29,854 bases of DNA from a virus, in IMG/VR virus record IMGVR_UViG_3300007541_000122, positions 1 to 29,854 of that record. One strand, 5' to 3'. Below are positions 18,901 through 26,010 of this stretch, one piece after another. The translations under genes and the position numbers were made by a program. The notes beneath the pieces were generated by a model. That model did no database searches. It was given only the letters and a program-made list of their open reading frames with translations, and had not been told where the DNA came from. Numbering within the stretch: position 1 is the stretch's first letter; each line of letters opens with the position of its first letter.

Positions 18901-21516
18901 GTAGTCTTTGAATCTGCAAGTTTTTCTGCATCTGATACTGGAGACATAACAACAGCAAATTCATATGAACAATTTAATTATGCTTACATAAGTAATATTT
19001 ACACTACATTGAGAAACTCAGATATTTTAGATATCAGACCCAGAGTTTCTCCTATTACGCCAACAGAAAATTCAAGATCTCCATTTGAGTTCTTATCTAG
19101 GAATTTTACAGAGTCTGGAAATTCTGCATCCAATGTTTTAGCTTCAGATGAGTCTATCCTTTTATCATATTCTTTCTACCTACCAAGAATTGATAAAATT
19201 ACATTGAACAAAAATGGATCTTTAGAAGTAAAAAGTGGCATTTCTGCAGAAGAACCACAACGACCTCTCATTGGCGAAGATGTTTTAGAAGTTGCCAGTG
19301 TTTATCTTCCACCATATTTAACAAATATTAATGAAGTTGATATTGATTTGAAGGAACATAAACGTTATACGATGTCGGATATTACAAAACTTGAGGATAG
19401 AATTGAAAATTTAGAATATTATACTTCACTTTCACTACTCGAAGTAAATACATCTACACTATCAGTAATTGATGAAAATGGAATAAACAGATTTAAATCC
19501 GGATTCTTTGTAGACAACTTTTCATCAAAAGATACTCAAGATAGATTGGTAGTTTATAGAAATTCTATAGATCTTACTAATTTAGAATTAAGGCCAAATC
19601 ACTATACATCATCAATAGATTTGCTACTCGGCACAAATTCTTCAGTAGGAATAGGTACATCTGTAAATCCACTACAAGATGCAAAGACGGATACTAATCT
19701 AATTGGAAACGGAGTAAGAAGAACTGGTCAGCTAGTGACATTGGATTATGAAGAAGTTCCCGAAATAGTACAACCATATGCGTCAAGGTCAGTTAATGTA
19801 AATCCATATATTGAAGACTTTTATACTGGCACCATTTCACTATTCCCATCTTCCGATGTTTGGGTAGATCAGGTTAGGAATGCATCCAATACACTTTTTA
19901 TTGATAGAGAAGAAATTGAACTTGAAAAACTTTTAGATTACGACCCTCAGAAAGGATTTGCTGGTGGTGAATGGAATGCTGCCGAAAAAATTTGGGTAAT
20001 ACCAGAAAAGAGAACATCTTTTGGTGACAGGGTACTTGATACAAAGATAATACCTTATATGAGGTCTAGAAATGTAGAGTTTACTGCAAATAGGTTAAGA
20101 CCGCTAACAAGGGTATATCCATTTTTTAATGGTGTTAATTTTAGTAAATTTATTATACCAAAATTAATTGAAATTAGCATGACTAGTGGAGTTTTTCAGG
20201 TTGGCGAAACTGTTGTAGGTAGTTTTGATACTTTAGATTCTCTATCTCCAAAAATAACTTTCAGGGTTGCTAAGCAAAATCACAAATATGGAGATTATAC
20301 CAATCCTAAGGATATCTACACAATAAATCCATACGACCCAAATACAAATATTCCAGAAACTTATAGTTCAACATCATCTATTCTCAACGTTGATACATAT
20401 AGTTTATCAAATCAACCACAAGGACAATTTAGTGGATACATTTCCGTTGGAATGAAGTTGAGGGGTCAAACAAGTCAAGCAGAAGCAGTTATTGCTAACA
20501 TCAGACTAGTAACAGATAAAACTGGAACTATTTTAGGATCTTTCTTTATTCCAAATCCAAATACAAATGTTAATCCCAAATTTGAATGTGGATCTAAGGT
20601 ATTCAGATTAACTAGCAGTGAGTCTAATTCTTTAGTATATGGAACATATACCACTAGTGCTGAAGAAAAGTATGTTTCTGAAGGTAAAATTAATACAGTT
20701 CAAGAAAACTTAATCGTATCAAGACCAATCAGAATAGAAGCACCAGAGGATGAACCTGCAATTCCAGGACCAGGAACTCCCCCACCTGCGCCACCTACCG
20801 CAGCACCTACACAAACTCCCGGTACAAGTGACTCAACACCAGGGACTGGTGGAACAGATAATGGTAATGAAGAAGGAACAGGACCAGGACCAGAACCACA
20901 ATCAAAACCTCCAACTATTGTTTATTATAACTATGGTAAGCCCAAATTGTACGAAGGAGGTGCAAAGAGATTAAAAGAGGTAGCAAAAGCTGCAGGTCTT
21001 CCTAGAGATTTGATTAAAAAAATTGATCCTGATATGAGCGCAAAGCGAGAAAGACAGATTGCTACTCTAATTAATGATTCTTCATATGCAAAAACTAACA
21101 ATTTCGAAATATCAACAGGCAATACTAAAAATGGACCCAAAACTACAGTTGGATCTGGCCAAAGGGTTTCTTTATCTGGAACAAAAATAGGAAAAGGTGC
21201 AACTAAAGCAAGAGTTAATGAACCACCTAAGGCAAGTAATAAGAATACTAAGAGTAGTGGAGATGGAGTTATTTCAAATATTAATAGATCAACCGTCGCC
21301 AGAGCTGGTGGCGTGAGCAGTGGTGGTAATACGAGTGCATCTCCACCAAGATCATCTCCACCACCAGCACCTGCTGCTCTAGCACCTGCGACTATGAGTG
21401 GTGGCGGCAGTATGGGTGGCATGGGCGGCATGATGAGTGACATCAACCTTAAGATGAATATTCAAATTATTCCAAATTCGCTAAATAGATTGTGTAAATT
21501 GAGTTCTATATTGTGA
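16000..21516 (+). CDS. DUF4815-type baseplate/fibre protein with truncated S74 chaperone start
   Basis: 1838-aa protein. Its N-terminus (LNVSPYFDDFDPSKGYHKVL, then FKPGYPVQARELTTLQSILQ and EQFGNHIFKEGSVVIPG) is the hallmark of DUF4815-type structural proteins of marine T4-like phages, sitting where T4 has genes 9-12. The DUF4815-type body runs to about residue 1575. A Pro/Gly/Thr-rich linker (about 1580-1645) and a basic, Ser/Asn/Lys-rich region follow. A second Pro/Ala-rich stretch then leads to a GGSMGGMGGMM tract and, at about 1813, SDINLK, the Ser/Lys start of an S74 self-cleaving intramolecular chaperone. The protein then ends abruptly after 26 residues of that domain. The remaining chaperone is in the next ORF in the -1 frame. 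The linker DNA is visibly richer in G and C than its surroundings. Family membership is confident; the exact particle location is inferred. Confidence 0.82.
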   Translation: MPQETNLNVSPYFDDFDPSKGYHKVLFKPGYPVQARELTTLQSILQNQIEQFGNHIFKEGSVVIPGNIVYKNDLNSVILEDNYQGLPSYFYLDSLLGSRIRGQRSGVTATIENYIRSGNGVNRTTLFVKYLTSDSETNSQRTFVDGENLLLDQDVEVIDPNTIDDEDPLEILIENGEGFATVVSQDATSLGSAVYLEEGIYFLRGYFVNVPTSILYLDPYSNIPSAKVGLRIFEDIKTAVDDDTLYDNAQGFSNYSAPGADRFSIFVKLDQIPLDSNDTENFVQLLEINAGQLISQTSNSQYNTLAEEFARRTFNESGNYYVDPPIVRVNESLNDFKGNNGLFEENQLTYEDNIPDESIGTYSISPLKAYVSGFEIETISPTFLDFEKPRDTKTLTDQSINYFTGPTLTLNRVYGSPLVSIATTYYVSLRDSRVGESSTSASGNEIGLARVYDFALESGSYTTSNPDENQWDISLYDIQTYTTLTLNEPITLQTPTHIKGKESGAIGYLRYDVSSGVAITVYTTDGNFSLGEKLIFDGIENTRVTKSVKSYGINDVKSLYGIVGSAYTFTADTLQTPAISIGQVKISEGSSGISTVTTSNTFFVGSVDVGNLVAFSNPGFSTNTFAKVLSVSDRSLTISGVTTVTGICDGSLPLSDITPSDFRVVSTSLQVSEDNSLYTVLPKSYISSVDLTNSNLTIRKQFDVTITSNSTGIINAGNNETFLPFDEERYVLVREDGQTEPLSADKFVFTNGSSSLTINGLSGSGSAKLIATLRKTNIKSKIKNKNRIKTIVIDKSKYSSSGVGATTLNDGLSYGNYPYGTRVQDEEICLLEPDVSTIYGIYESNDTSTPDTPSLILNSLTGPTGKTGDLLVGEEFIGERSKSIGIYVEKINDLKVGFSYLNSSSFIEGETIRFRESGVTATVVSLDNGDNDISSSFFIDSNQKETIYDYSKLIRRKNIKEPTRKLKVVFESASFSASDTGDITTANSYEQFNYAYISNIYTTLRNSDILDIRPRVSPITPTENSRSPFEFLSRNFTESGNSASNVLASDESILLSYSFYLPRIDKITLNKNGSLEVKSGISAEEPQRPLIGEDVLEVASVYLPPYLTNINEVDIDLKEHKRYTMSDITKLEDRIENLEYYTSLSLLEVNTSTLSVIDENGINRFKSGFFVDNFSSKDTQDRLVVYRNSIDLTNLELRPNHYTSSIDLLLGTNSSVGIGTSVNPLQDAKTDTNLIGNGVRRTGQLVTLDYEEVPEIVQPYASRSVNVNPYIEDFYTGTISLFPSSDVWVDQVRNASNTLFIDREEIELEKLLDYDPQKGFAGGEWNAAEKIWVIPEKRTSFGDRVLDTKIIPYMRSRNVEFTANRLRPLTRVYPFFNGVNFSKFIIPKLIEISMTSGVFQVGETVVGSFDTLDSLSPKITFRVAKQNHKYGDYTNPKDIYTINPYDPNTNIPETYSSTSSILNVDTYSLSNQPQGQFSGYISVGMKLRGQTSQAEAVIANIRLVTDKTGTILGSFFIPNPNTNVNPKFECGSKVFRLTSSESNSLVYGTYTTSAEEKYVSEGKINTVQENLIVSRPIRIEAPEDEPAIPGPGTPPPAPPTAAPTQTPGTSDSTPGTGGTDNGNEEGTGPGPEPQSKPPTIVYYNYGKPKLYEGGAKRLKEVAKAAGLPRDLIKKIDPDMSAKRERQIATLINDSSYAKTNNFEISTGNTKNGPKTTVGSGQRVSLSGTKIGKGATKARVNEPPKASNKNTKSSGDGVISNINRSTVARAGGVSSGGNTSASPPRSSPPPAPAALAPATMSGGGSMGGMGGMMSDINLKMNIQIIPNSLNRLCKLSSIL

Positions 21517-21785
21517 GATTTTACTTAGATAAAATTTTAAAATTAAATGGAGCATATTATGAGTGGAATGAAAAAATGACAGAAATTACTGGTGTTTCTG
21601 GAAATTCTTATGGAGTTATCGCTCAAGAAGTCCAAAAAGAATTTCCGGAAATGGTTAAAATGCAAGAAAATGGTTACTTGTCAGTAGACTATATTCAATT
21701 GATTCCTGTAATGATAGAATCAATAAAAGAGTTAAATCAAGAAATAGAAAATTTAAAAGAAATTATTAATTATTTGAAAAAATGA
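21513..21785 (+). CDS. S74 intramolecular chaperone domain, C-terminal part, as a separate ORF
   Basis: 90-aa ORF carrying most of an S74 (endosialidase-type) intramolecular chaperone. It shows YLDKILKLNGAYYEW, GVIAQEVQKEFPEMV and GYLSVDYIQLIPVMIESIKE, then a C-terminal coiled coil (ELNQEIENLKEIINYLKK). In this family the domain helps a fibre trimerise and is then released by Ser/Lys cleavage at its N-terminus. The catalytic S-D-x-x-L-K lies in the preceding gene, in another frame. The frame is open from 21498, and the likely start is GTG at 21513, whose GTGA overlaps the upstream TGA. The ORF could therefore be translated by coupling, produced by -1 frameshifting as one long polypeptide, or be the remnant of a frameshift mutation. 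Its stop overlaps the next ATG (ATGA). Confidence 0.8.
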   Translation: MRFYLDKILKLNGAYYEWNEKMTEITGVSGNSYGVIAQEVQKEFPEMVKMQENGYLSVDYIQLIPVMIESIKELNQEIENLKEIINYLKK

Positions 21786-22249
21786 CATTAATTGATATGC
21801 AAGAAAAAATAATCTCCAAAAATTCTAGATCTGTATATAAGGATTCTTTACTTTTTTCGGAAAAGGTTTTAGTAAAAAGATCTAAAATACATAGATGGGG
21901 TATTTTTGCAAGAGAAAAAATAAAAAAATATGAGATTATAGAGGAGTCCCCATACTTTTTTATTCATTATGACGAGATGGACAATTCCTCATCAGTTTTG
22001 CCATATACATATCCTTATGATTATAGCAATGGATATATTGTTGGAATGGGATATTGTGGATTATATAACCATGACTTCGACTCAAACGTTGAATATTATG
22101 TTGATGGAGCAAATGAAATAATGGTCCATTATGCATCAAGAGATATTGAGATTGGTGAAGAATTAACTCTAAATTATGGAGAAGAAAATGCTAAACATTT
22201 TGTTATCGATAACCCCAATAATACACTGGTAACTAATCAAAATAAATAG
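21782..22249 (+). CDS. SET-domain protein (putative protein-lysine methyltransferase)
   Basis: 155-aa protein consisting almost entirely of a SET domain (about 28-135), the fold that transfers methyl from S-adenosylmethionine to protein lysines. Visible motifs are RWGIFA (38-43), which is the cofactor-side G-x-G-x-F; YNHDFDSNVEY (95-105), which is the N-H-x-x-x-x-N knot motif; and ASRDIEIGEELTLNYG (118-133), with the family's D-I-x-x-G-E-E-L-T-x-x-Y-G and its catalytic-site tyrosine. The pre- and post-SET cysteine clusters of eukaryotic enzymes are missing, as in compact viral SET proteins such as the Chlorella virus enzyme. The ATGA overlap with the chaperone ORF suggests co-translation. The substrate is unknown; a virion or host protein is equally possible. 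SET identity is confident; activity is inferred from the intact motifs. Confidence 0.85.
   Translation: MTLIDMQEKIISKNSRSVYKDSLLFSEKVLVKRSKIHRWGIFAREKIKKYEIIEESPYFFIHYDEMDNSSSVLPYTYPYDYSNGYIVGMGYCGLYNHDFDSNVEYYVDGANEIMVHYASRDIEIGEELTLNYGEENAKHFVIDNPNNTLVTNQNK
22241..22248 (+). promoter_or_regulatory. Possible T4-type late promoter (AATAAATA)
   Basis: AATAAATA at the very end of the SET gene, 22 nt before the ATG of the 834-aa gene. It is one base off the T4 late consensus TATAAATA and sits where a separate promoter would help if the preceding cassette was inserted. It could be chance in AT-rich DNA. Confidence 0.33.
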
Positions 22250-22270
22250 AAATAATAAAAAAGCAAAAAA

Positions 22271-24775
22271 ATGAAAGTTATAGATCCATTAGCACAATCT
22301 TTTTATATTGAAAATAGAAGAGGTGCTTTTATTACTTCTGTTGATTTATATTTTTTGTCAAAAGATGATGATTTGCCAGTAACTGTTCAACTTAGACCAA
22401 TGGAACTTGGTGTACCAACCAAGAAAGTATATCCATTTGGTGAGGTTATATTAGATCCTAAAGATATTGAAGCTTATGATGATGCTTCAGTTCCGACTAG
22501 AGTGACTTTTCCTTCTCCAGTCTACTTAAAGGGTCAAAAATTTCATTCTCTTGTTATAATCTCACAGTCCCAAAATTATAATGTTTGGGTTTCTAGGTTG
22601 GGTGAAATTGATGTTTCAACCATATCTCTAGAAGAATCATCACAATTTGTAGTTACTAAGCAACCAGTATCTGGTGGACTTTTTAAGTCTCAAAATGCTT
22701 CAACTTGGAATGAAAGTCCATATGAAGATTTAAAATTTACGCTGTACAGAGCAAATTTCACTCAAGGCCAAGGAAATTTTTCATTCTATAATCCAGAATC
22801 AAATTTAGGAAATGGTCAAGTTGCAACTTTACGTAAAGATTCTTTGGAATTTTCTTCAAAAAAGATAAGAGTTGGTTTAGGAACAACAGTACAAGACACA
22901 GATCTTACTTTTGGAAATACAATTCTCCAAAAAGAAACTAATGCAACAGGAAATTATGTTGCGGCCGCTGGAATTGCAAAAGGAAATTTGACTTTAGTTA
23001 ACGCTGGTGTTGGGTATACTCCATCATCAGGTTCTTTTACTTATAATAACGTCCCTTTGAGTAATATCACTGGAAACGGCAGAGATGCAACTGCAAATAT
23101 TACCATTTCTAATGGTGTTGCTATTGCAGCAACAATATCCAATGGCGGAACTGGTTATGTTATTGGAGATGTCCTAACATCCACACAAATTGGAACAGAT
23201 TCTCTTGGCAGAAACTTACAAATATCAGTATCAGAACTAAGTGGGGTAAATGAATTAATAATTGATAATGTTCAAGGAGAGTTTGAAGTTGGGACTGCGA
23301 AAGTAGTTCAGTATGTTAATAATTCGGGCATAACTACAGATTTAAATTATTCTGTTGGCGGCAACGTTCTTATACCATCAGATGGAATTCAAGTAGAAAC
23401 AGATGGTTTACATATTAAAGTAAATCATAGAAATCATGGAATGCACGCAGGAGAAAATATTGTAAAGATATCAAATGTTATTGGAAATATTAAACCAATT
23501 AAATTAACAACAGACTATGATAAAGATTCTAATCAAAATATTCTGGTAGATAATACTGATAATTTCTCAACTTTTGAAAATGTTGGTGTTGGCACCACTA
23601 ATCCAGGTTATGTTTTAATTGGTGATGAGATTATTTCTTATGAGGGAGTAACTGCAAATTCTTTAACTGGAATAACCAGAGGAATTGATCAAACTTTATC
23701 ATTTTCGTATTCACAAGGAACTTCAGTGTACAAATATGAATTAAATGGACTATCTTTGAGAAGAATTAATACCACACATACACTCCAAGATGCTACAGTC
23801 TCTGATCCAGTTGATTTTGATTACTATACTATTAAAATAGATACATCTCAAAATGGAAAAGTAGATGCACTCCCTTATGGTCAAGTTGATAGAAGTGTTG
23901 GAACTACTTTCCCCAAATTATATGCAAATGAGACAAAATCTGCGGGGGGATATTCCATAAATTGTACTCAAAATATTCAATATGAAATTGCAAATCCAAA
24001 TATACAGACAACCTCAGTTCGCGGAACTAACATCACTGCATCAATGAGAACAGTTTCGGGAACCAGTGTTGATGGTGTAGAAAATTCATTCCAAGATAAA
24101 GGATTTACTAATGTAAAACTGTATGAAAATAATTATTTTGATTCTCCAAGAATAGTTTGCTCAAAAGTAAATGAGGATGAAAGATTATCCACACTTCCTA
24201 CGAAGAAATCATTAACCGTAGATTTGACACTTTCAACAGCAAACTCTTATATATCGCCAACAGTTGACTTAGACAGATCCTCAATTGTATTTACTACTAA
24301 TAGAATTAACAGTCCCATTGAAAATTATGCTACAGATAACAGAGTCAGTACTATTTCTGATGATCCGTCCGCATTTGTTTACGCAACCAATACTATTCAA
24401 TTAGAAATTCCAGCAACTTCACTAAAAGTACTTGTTACTGCATATGTAAACGTTTTTAGTGATCTTAGAGCTCTGTATTCAATTAAGAGTAATGCAACTG
24501 ATGAATCAATTTTCTATCCTTTCCCGGGATATTCAAACCTCACCGATGATGGTAGGGTTATTTCACAATCATTAAGTGACGGAACTTCTGATAAAAAAAT
24601 AATTAAAACCAATGTAATTGGATATAACTCAGAAGATTTGGAGTATAAAGAGTTTGAGTTTAATATAAACAATCTCTCTTCATTTAAATACTTTAGTATT
24701 AAATTGATTGGATCGGGAACAAATCAAGCTTTTCCACCAAGACTATCTGATCTTAGAGTTATTGCATTAGCATAA
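22271..24775 (+). CDS. Virion structural protein resembling the C-terminal half of DUF4815-type proteins
   Basis: 834-aa protein that opens almost at once with DPLAQSFYIENRRGAFITSV, followed by L-Y-F-x-S-K-D-D ... P-V-T-V-Q-L-R-P. In related marine T4-like phages I associate this element with the interior of the large DUF4815-type protein, so this looks like the downstream half of a split gene (inference). Further features are V-S-R-L-G-E-I-D near residue 110, a G-x-G-Y beta module (about 237-320) and an L-I-G-D-E-I-I-S-Y ... I-T-R-G module (about 421-490). A C-terminal beta domain carries ENNYFDSPRIVCSKVNE and ends in PPRLSDLRVIALA. No Shine-Dalgarno sequence precedes the ATG, only A-rich DNA. 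The next gene starts one base after the stop. Structural role is likely; its exact place is not known. Confidence 0.78.
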   Translation: MKVIDPLAQSFYIENRRGAFITSVDLYFLSKDDDLPVTVQLRPMELGVPTKKVYPFGEVILDPKDIEAYDDASVPTRVTFPSPVYLKGQKFHSLVIISQSQNYNVWVSRLGEIDVSTISLEESSQFVVTKQPVSGGLFKSQNASTWNESPYEDLKFTLYRANFTQGQGNFSFYNPESNLGNGQVATLRKDSLEFSSKKIRVGLGTTVQDTDLTFGNTILQKETNATGNYVAAAGIAKGNLTLVNAGVGYTPSSGSFTYNNVPLSNITGNGRDATANITISNGVAIAATISNGGTGYVIGDVLTSTQIGTDSLGRNLQISVSELSGVNELIIDNVQGEFEVGTAKVVQYVNNSGITTDLNYSVGGNVLIPSDGIQVETDGLHIKVNHRNHGMHAGENIVKISNVIGNIKPIKLTTDYDKDSNQNILVDNTDNFSTFENVGVGTTNPGYVLIGDEIISYEGVTANSLTGITRGIDQTLSFSYSQGTSVYKYELNGLSLRRINTTHTLQDATVSDPVDFDYYTIKIDTSQNGKVDALPYGQVDRSVGTTFPKLYANETKSAGGYSINCTQNIQYEIANPNIQTTSVRGTNITASMRTVSGTSVDGVENSFQDKGFTNVKLYENNYFDSPRIVCSKVNEDERLSTLPTKKSLTVDLTLSTANSYISPTVDLDRSSIVFTTNRINSPIENYATDNRVSTISDDPSAFVYATNTIQLEIPATSLKVLVTAYVNVFSDLRALYSIKSNATDESIFYPFPGYSNLTDDGRVISQSLSDGTSDKKIIKTNVIGYNSEDLEYKEFEFNINNLSSFKYFSIKLIGSGTNQAFPPRLSDLRVIALA

Positions 24776-24776
24776 T

Positions 24777-25004
24777 ATGGCACATATAAAAGTTGAGGGT
24801 CACTCCAATTTAGTAAGAGACGAAAAAACAAAAGCAGTTTTAAATACAAATATGGGAGACTATGATCGCTACATAAAATTAAAAAAAATAAAAGAAAATG
24901 ATAACAGAAAAATTGAAGATTTGGAAGATGATATTAGTGGAATTAAAAATGATTTACAAGAAATTAAAAATTTACTAGGAAATTTGCTAAATGGATCCAA
25001 ATAA
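24777..25004 (+). CDS. Small coiled-coil protein, probably virion-associated
   Basis: 75-aa protein. The N-terminal part (HSNLVRDEKTKAVLNTNMGD) looks like a short conserved motif of small T4-like phage proteins, with V-R-D-x-x-T-x-A-V-x-N-T. The C-terminal 45 residues are a charged amphipathic helix with leucine/isoleucine heptads (KIEDLEDDISGIKNDLQEIK ... LLGNLLN), likely an oligomerising coiled coil. It lies just upstream of the neck genes, where T4 carries the fibritin gene wac, but I see no sequence similarity to fibritin. It begins one base after the preceding stop and overlaps the next ORF by 14 nt. I assign no function. Confidence 0.7.
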   Translation: MAHIKVEGHSNLVRDEKTKAVLNTNMGDYDRYIKLKKIKENDNRKIEDLEDDISGIKNDLQEIKNLLGNLLNGSK

Positions 25005-25155
25005 AATAGAACTAGATAATATTAATAAACTATTTGAATATGAAAAACTATCTAGAGATATAGATAGTATATGTGATATTGAAACTGTTAGGAATTTTGC
25101 GAAAGCATATATTAAATTATACTTAAAACAACAAGAAGTAATTTTAAATTTGTAA
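24991..25155 (+). CDS. Small helical protein of 54 aa, unknown function
   Basis: A short ORF from ATG at 24991 to TAA at 25153-25155, filling the space between the 75-aa gene and gp13, which would otherwise be 152 nt of empty DNA. It overlaps the upstream gene by 14 nt and ends one base before the gp13 ATG. The predicted protein is acidic at the front (MDPNKIELDNINKLFEYEKL) and then helical (DIETVRNFAKAYIKLYLKQQ). I believe similar short proteins occur before gene 13 in marine T4-like phages, but I cannot confirm this. No domain is recognised. The tight fit and gene-like composition support real coding. Confidence 0.65.
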   Translation: MDPNKIELDNINKLFEYEKLSRDIDSICDIETVRNFAKAYIKLYLKQQEVILNL

Positions 25156-25156
25156 C

Positions 25157-26005
25157 ATGGCGCAACCTTCTAGTAGACAAGAATTAATTGACTATTGCAA
25201 AAGAAAACTGGGAGCGCCAGTTTTGGAAATTAACGTTGCCGATGAACAAATTGATGACTTAGTTGATGATGCTATACAATTTTTTCAAGAAAGACATTTT
25301 GATGGTGTTGGTCAGGTATATCTTAAGTATCAAATAACTCAAGACGATATTGATAGAGGAAAAGCACCTGCTGGTTCTAATCCCTCTGCAGGAATAGCAC
25401 AAACATCAGCAACTGCAGACATTGTTGGAACTGCTACAACTTTCACATACAAAGAAAATAGTAATTTCTTGCAGGTTCCACCGTCAATTATTGGAATTCA
25501 AAAAATATATCATTTTGATGGAACTAACACTACAACAAACAATATGTTCAGTGTTAAGTATCAATTATTCTTGAATGATATTTACTATTGGGGTTCTACT
25601 GAAATATTGACTTATGCGATGGTAAAAACATATCTAGAAGATATTGATTTCTTACTTACAACACAGAAGCAAATAAGATTTAATCAAAGGATGGATAGAT
25701 TATACCTGGACATTGATTGGGGAAGTGTTGCTGTTGGAGATTACCTAATAATTGATTGTTATAGATCTTTGAATCCAAATGATTTTCCAAGAGTTTGGAA
25801 TGATTCCTTCCTAAAACCATATCTAACTGCACTTATAAAAAGGCAGTGGGGTCAGAATTTGATCAAATTTCAAGGAGTAAAACTTCCAGGTGGAGTTGAG
25901 CTTAATGGTAGACAAATGTATGATGATGCACAAAAAGAAATTGATATGATAATGGAAAAAATGTCTAATACATATGAATTACCGCCTCTTGATATGATAG
26001 GATAA
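25157..26005 (+). CDS. 13: Neck protein gp13
   Basis: 282-aa homologue of T4 gp13 (309 aa), which with gp14 forms the neck that closes the filled head at the portal and prepares it for tail joining. Family features are the N-terminal helix (SSRQELIDYCKRKLGAPVLE), then VADEQIDDLVDDAIQFFQER and F-D-G-V near residues 24-51. Further on are W-G-S-T-E-I-L-T-Y and MDRLYLDIDWGSVAVGDYLI. The C-terminal helical part (FLKPYLTALIKRQWGQNLIK, then F-x-G-V-K-L-P-G-G-V-E-L-N-G) is strongly typical. A short Ala/Gly/Thr-rich loop at about 72-95 looks like an insertion. The stop is followed by gp14 after 5 nt. Confidence 0.94.
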   Translation: MAQPSSRQELIDYCKRKLGAPVLEINVADEQIDDLVDDAIQFFQERHFDGVGQVYLKYQITQDDIDRGKAPAGSNPSAGIAQTSATADIVGTATTFTYKENSNFLQVPPSIIGIQKIYHFDGTNTTTNNMFSVKYQLFLNDIYYWGSTEILTYAMVKTYLEDIDFLLTTQKQIRFNQRMDRLYLDIDWGSVAVGDYLIIDCYRSLNPNDFPRVWNDSFLKPYLTALIKRQWGQNLIKFQGVKLPGGVELNGRQMYDDAQKEIDMIMEKMSNTYELPPLDMIG

Positions 26006-26010
26006 GAAAC

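Noticed and set aside
20750-21446. Open frames on both strands over the Pro/Gly-rich linker of the DUF4815-type gene.
   Set aside because: Low-complexity, G/C-richer codons create long open frames by chance. The + frame of the large gene continues through the linker into a recognisable S74 start.
21495-21520. A classic X-XXY-YYZ slippery heptamer for programmed -1 frameshifting in the S74 overlap.
   Set aside because: No heptamer of that form is visible in the upstream frame within the overlap (21498-21516), so programmed frameshifting is only one option beside coupled re-initiation at the GTGA.
22961-22968. GCGGCCGC palindrome in the 834-aa gene.
   Set aside because: Striking in AT-rich DNA, but it is explained by an A-A-A codon stretch in a continuous reading frame. 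I see no second copy or boundary that would make it an attachment or cloning site.
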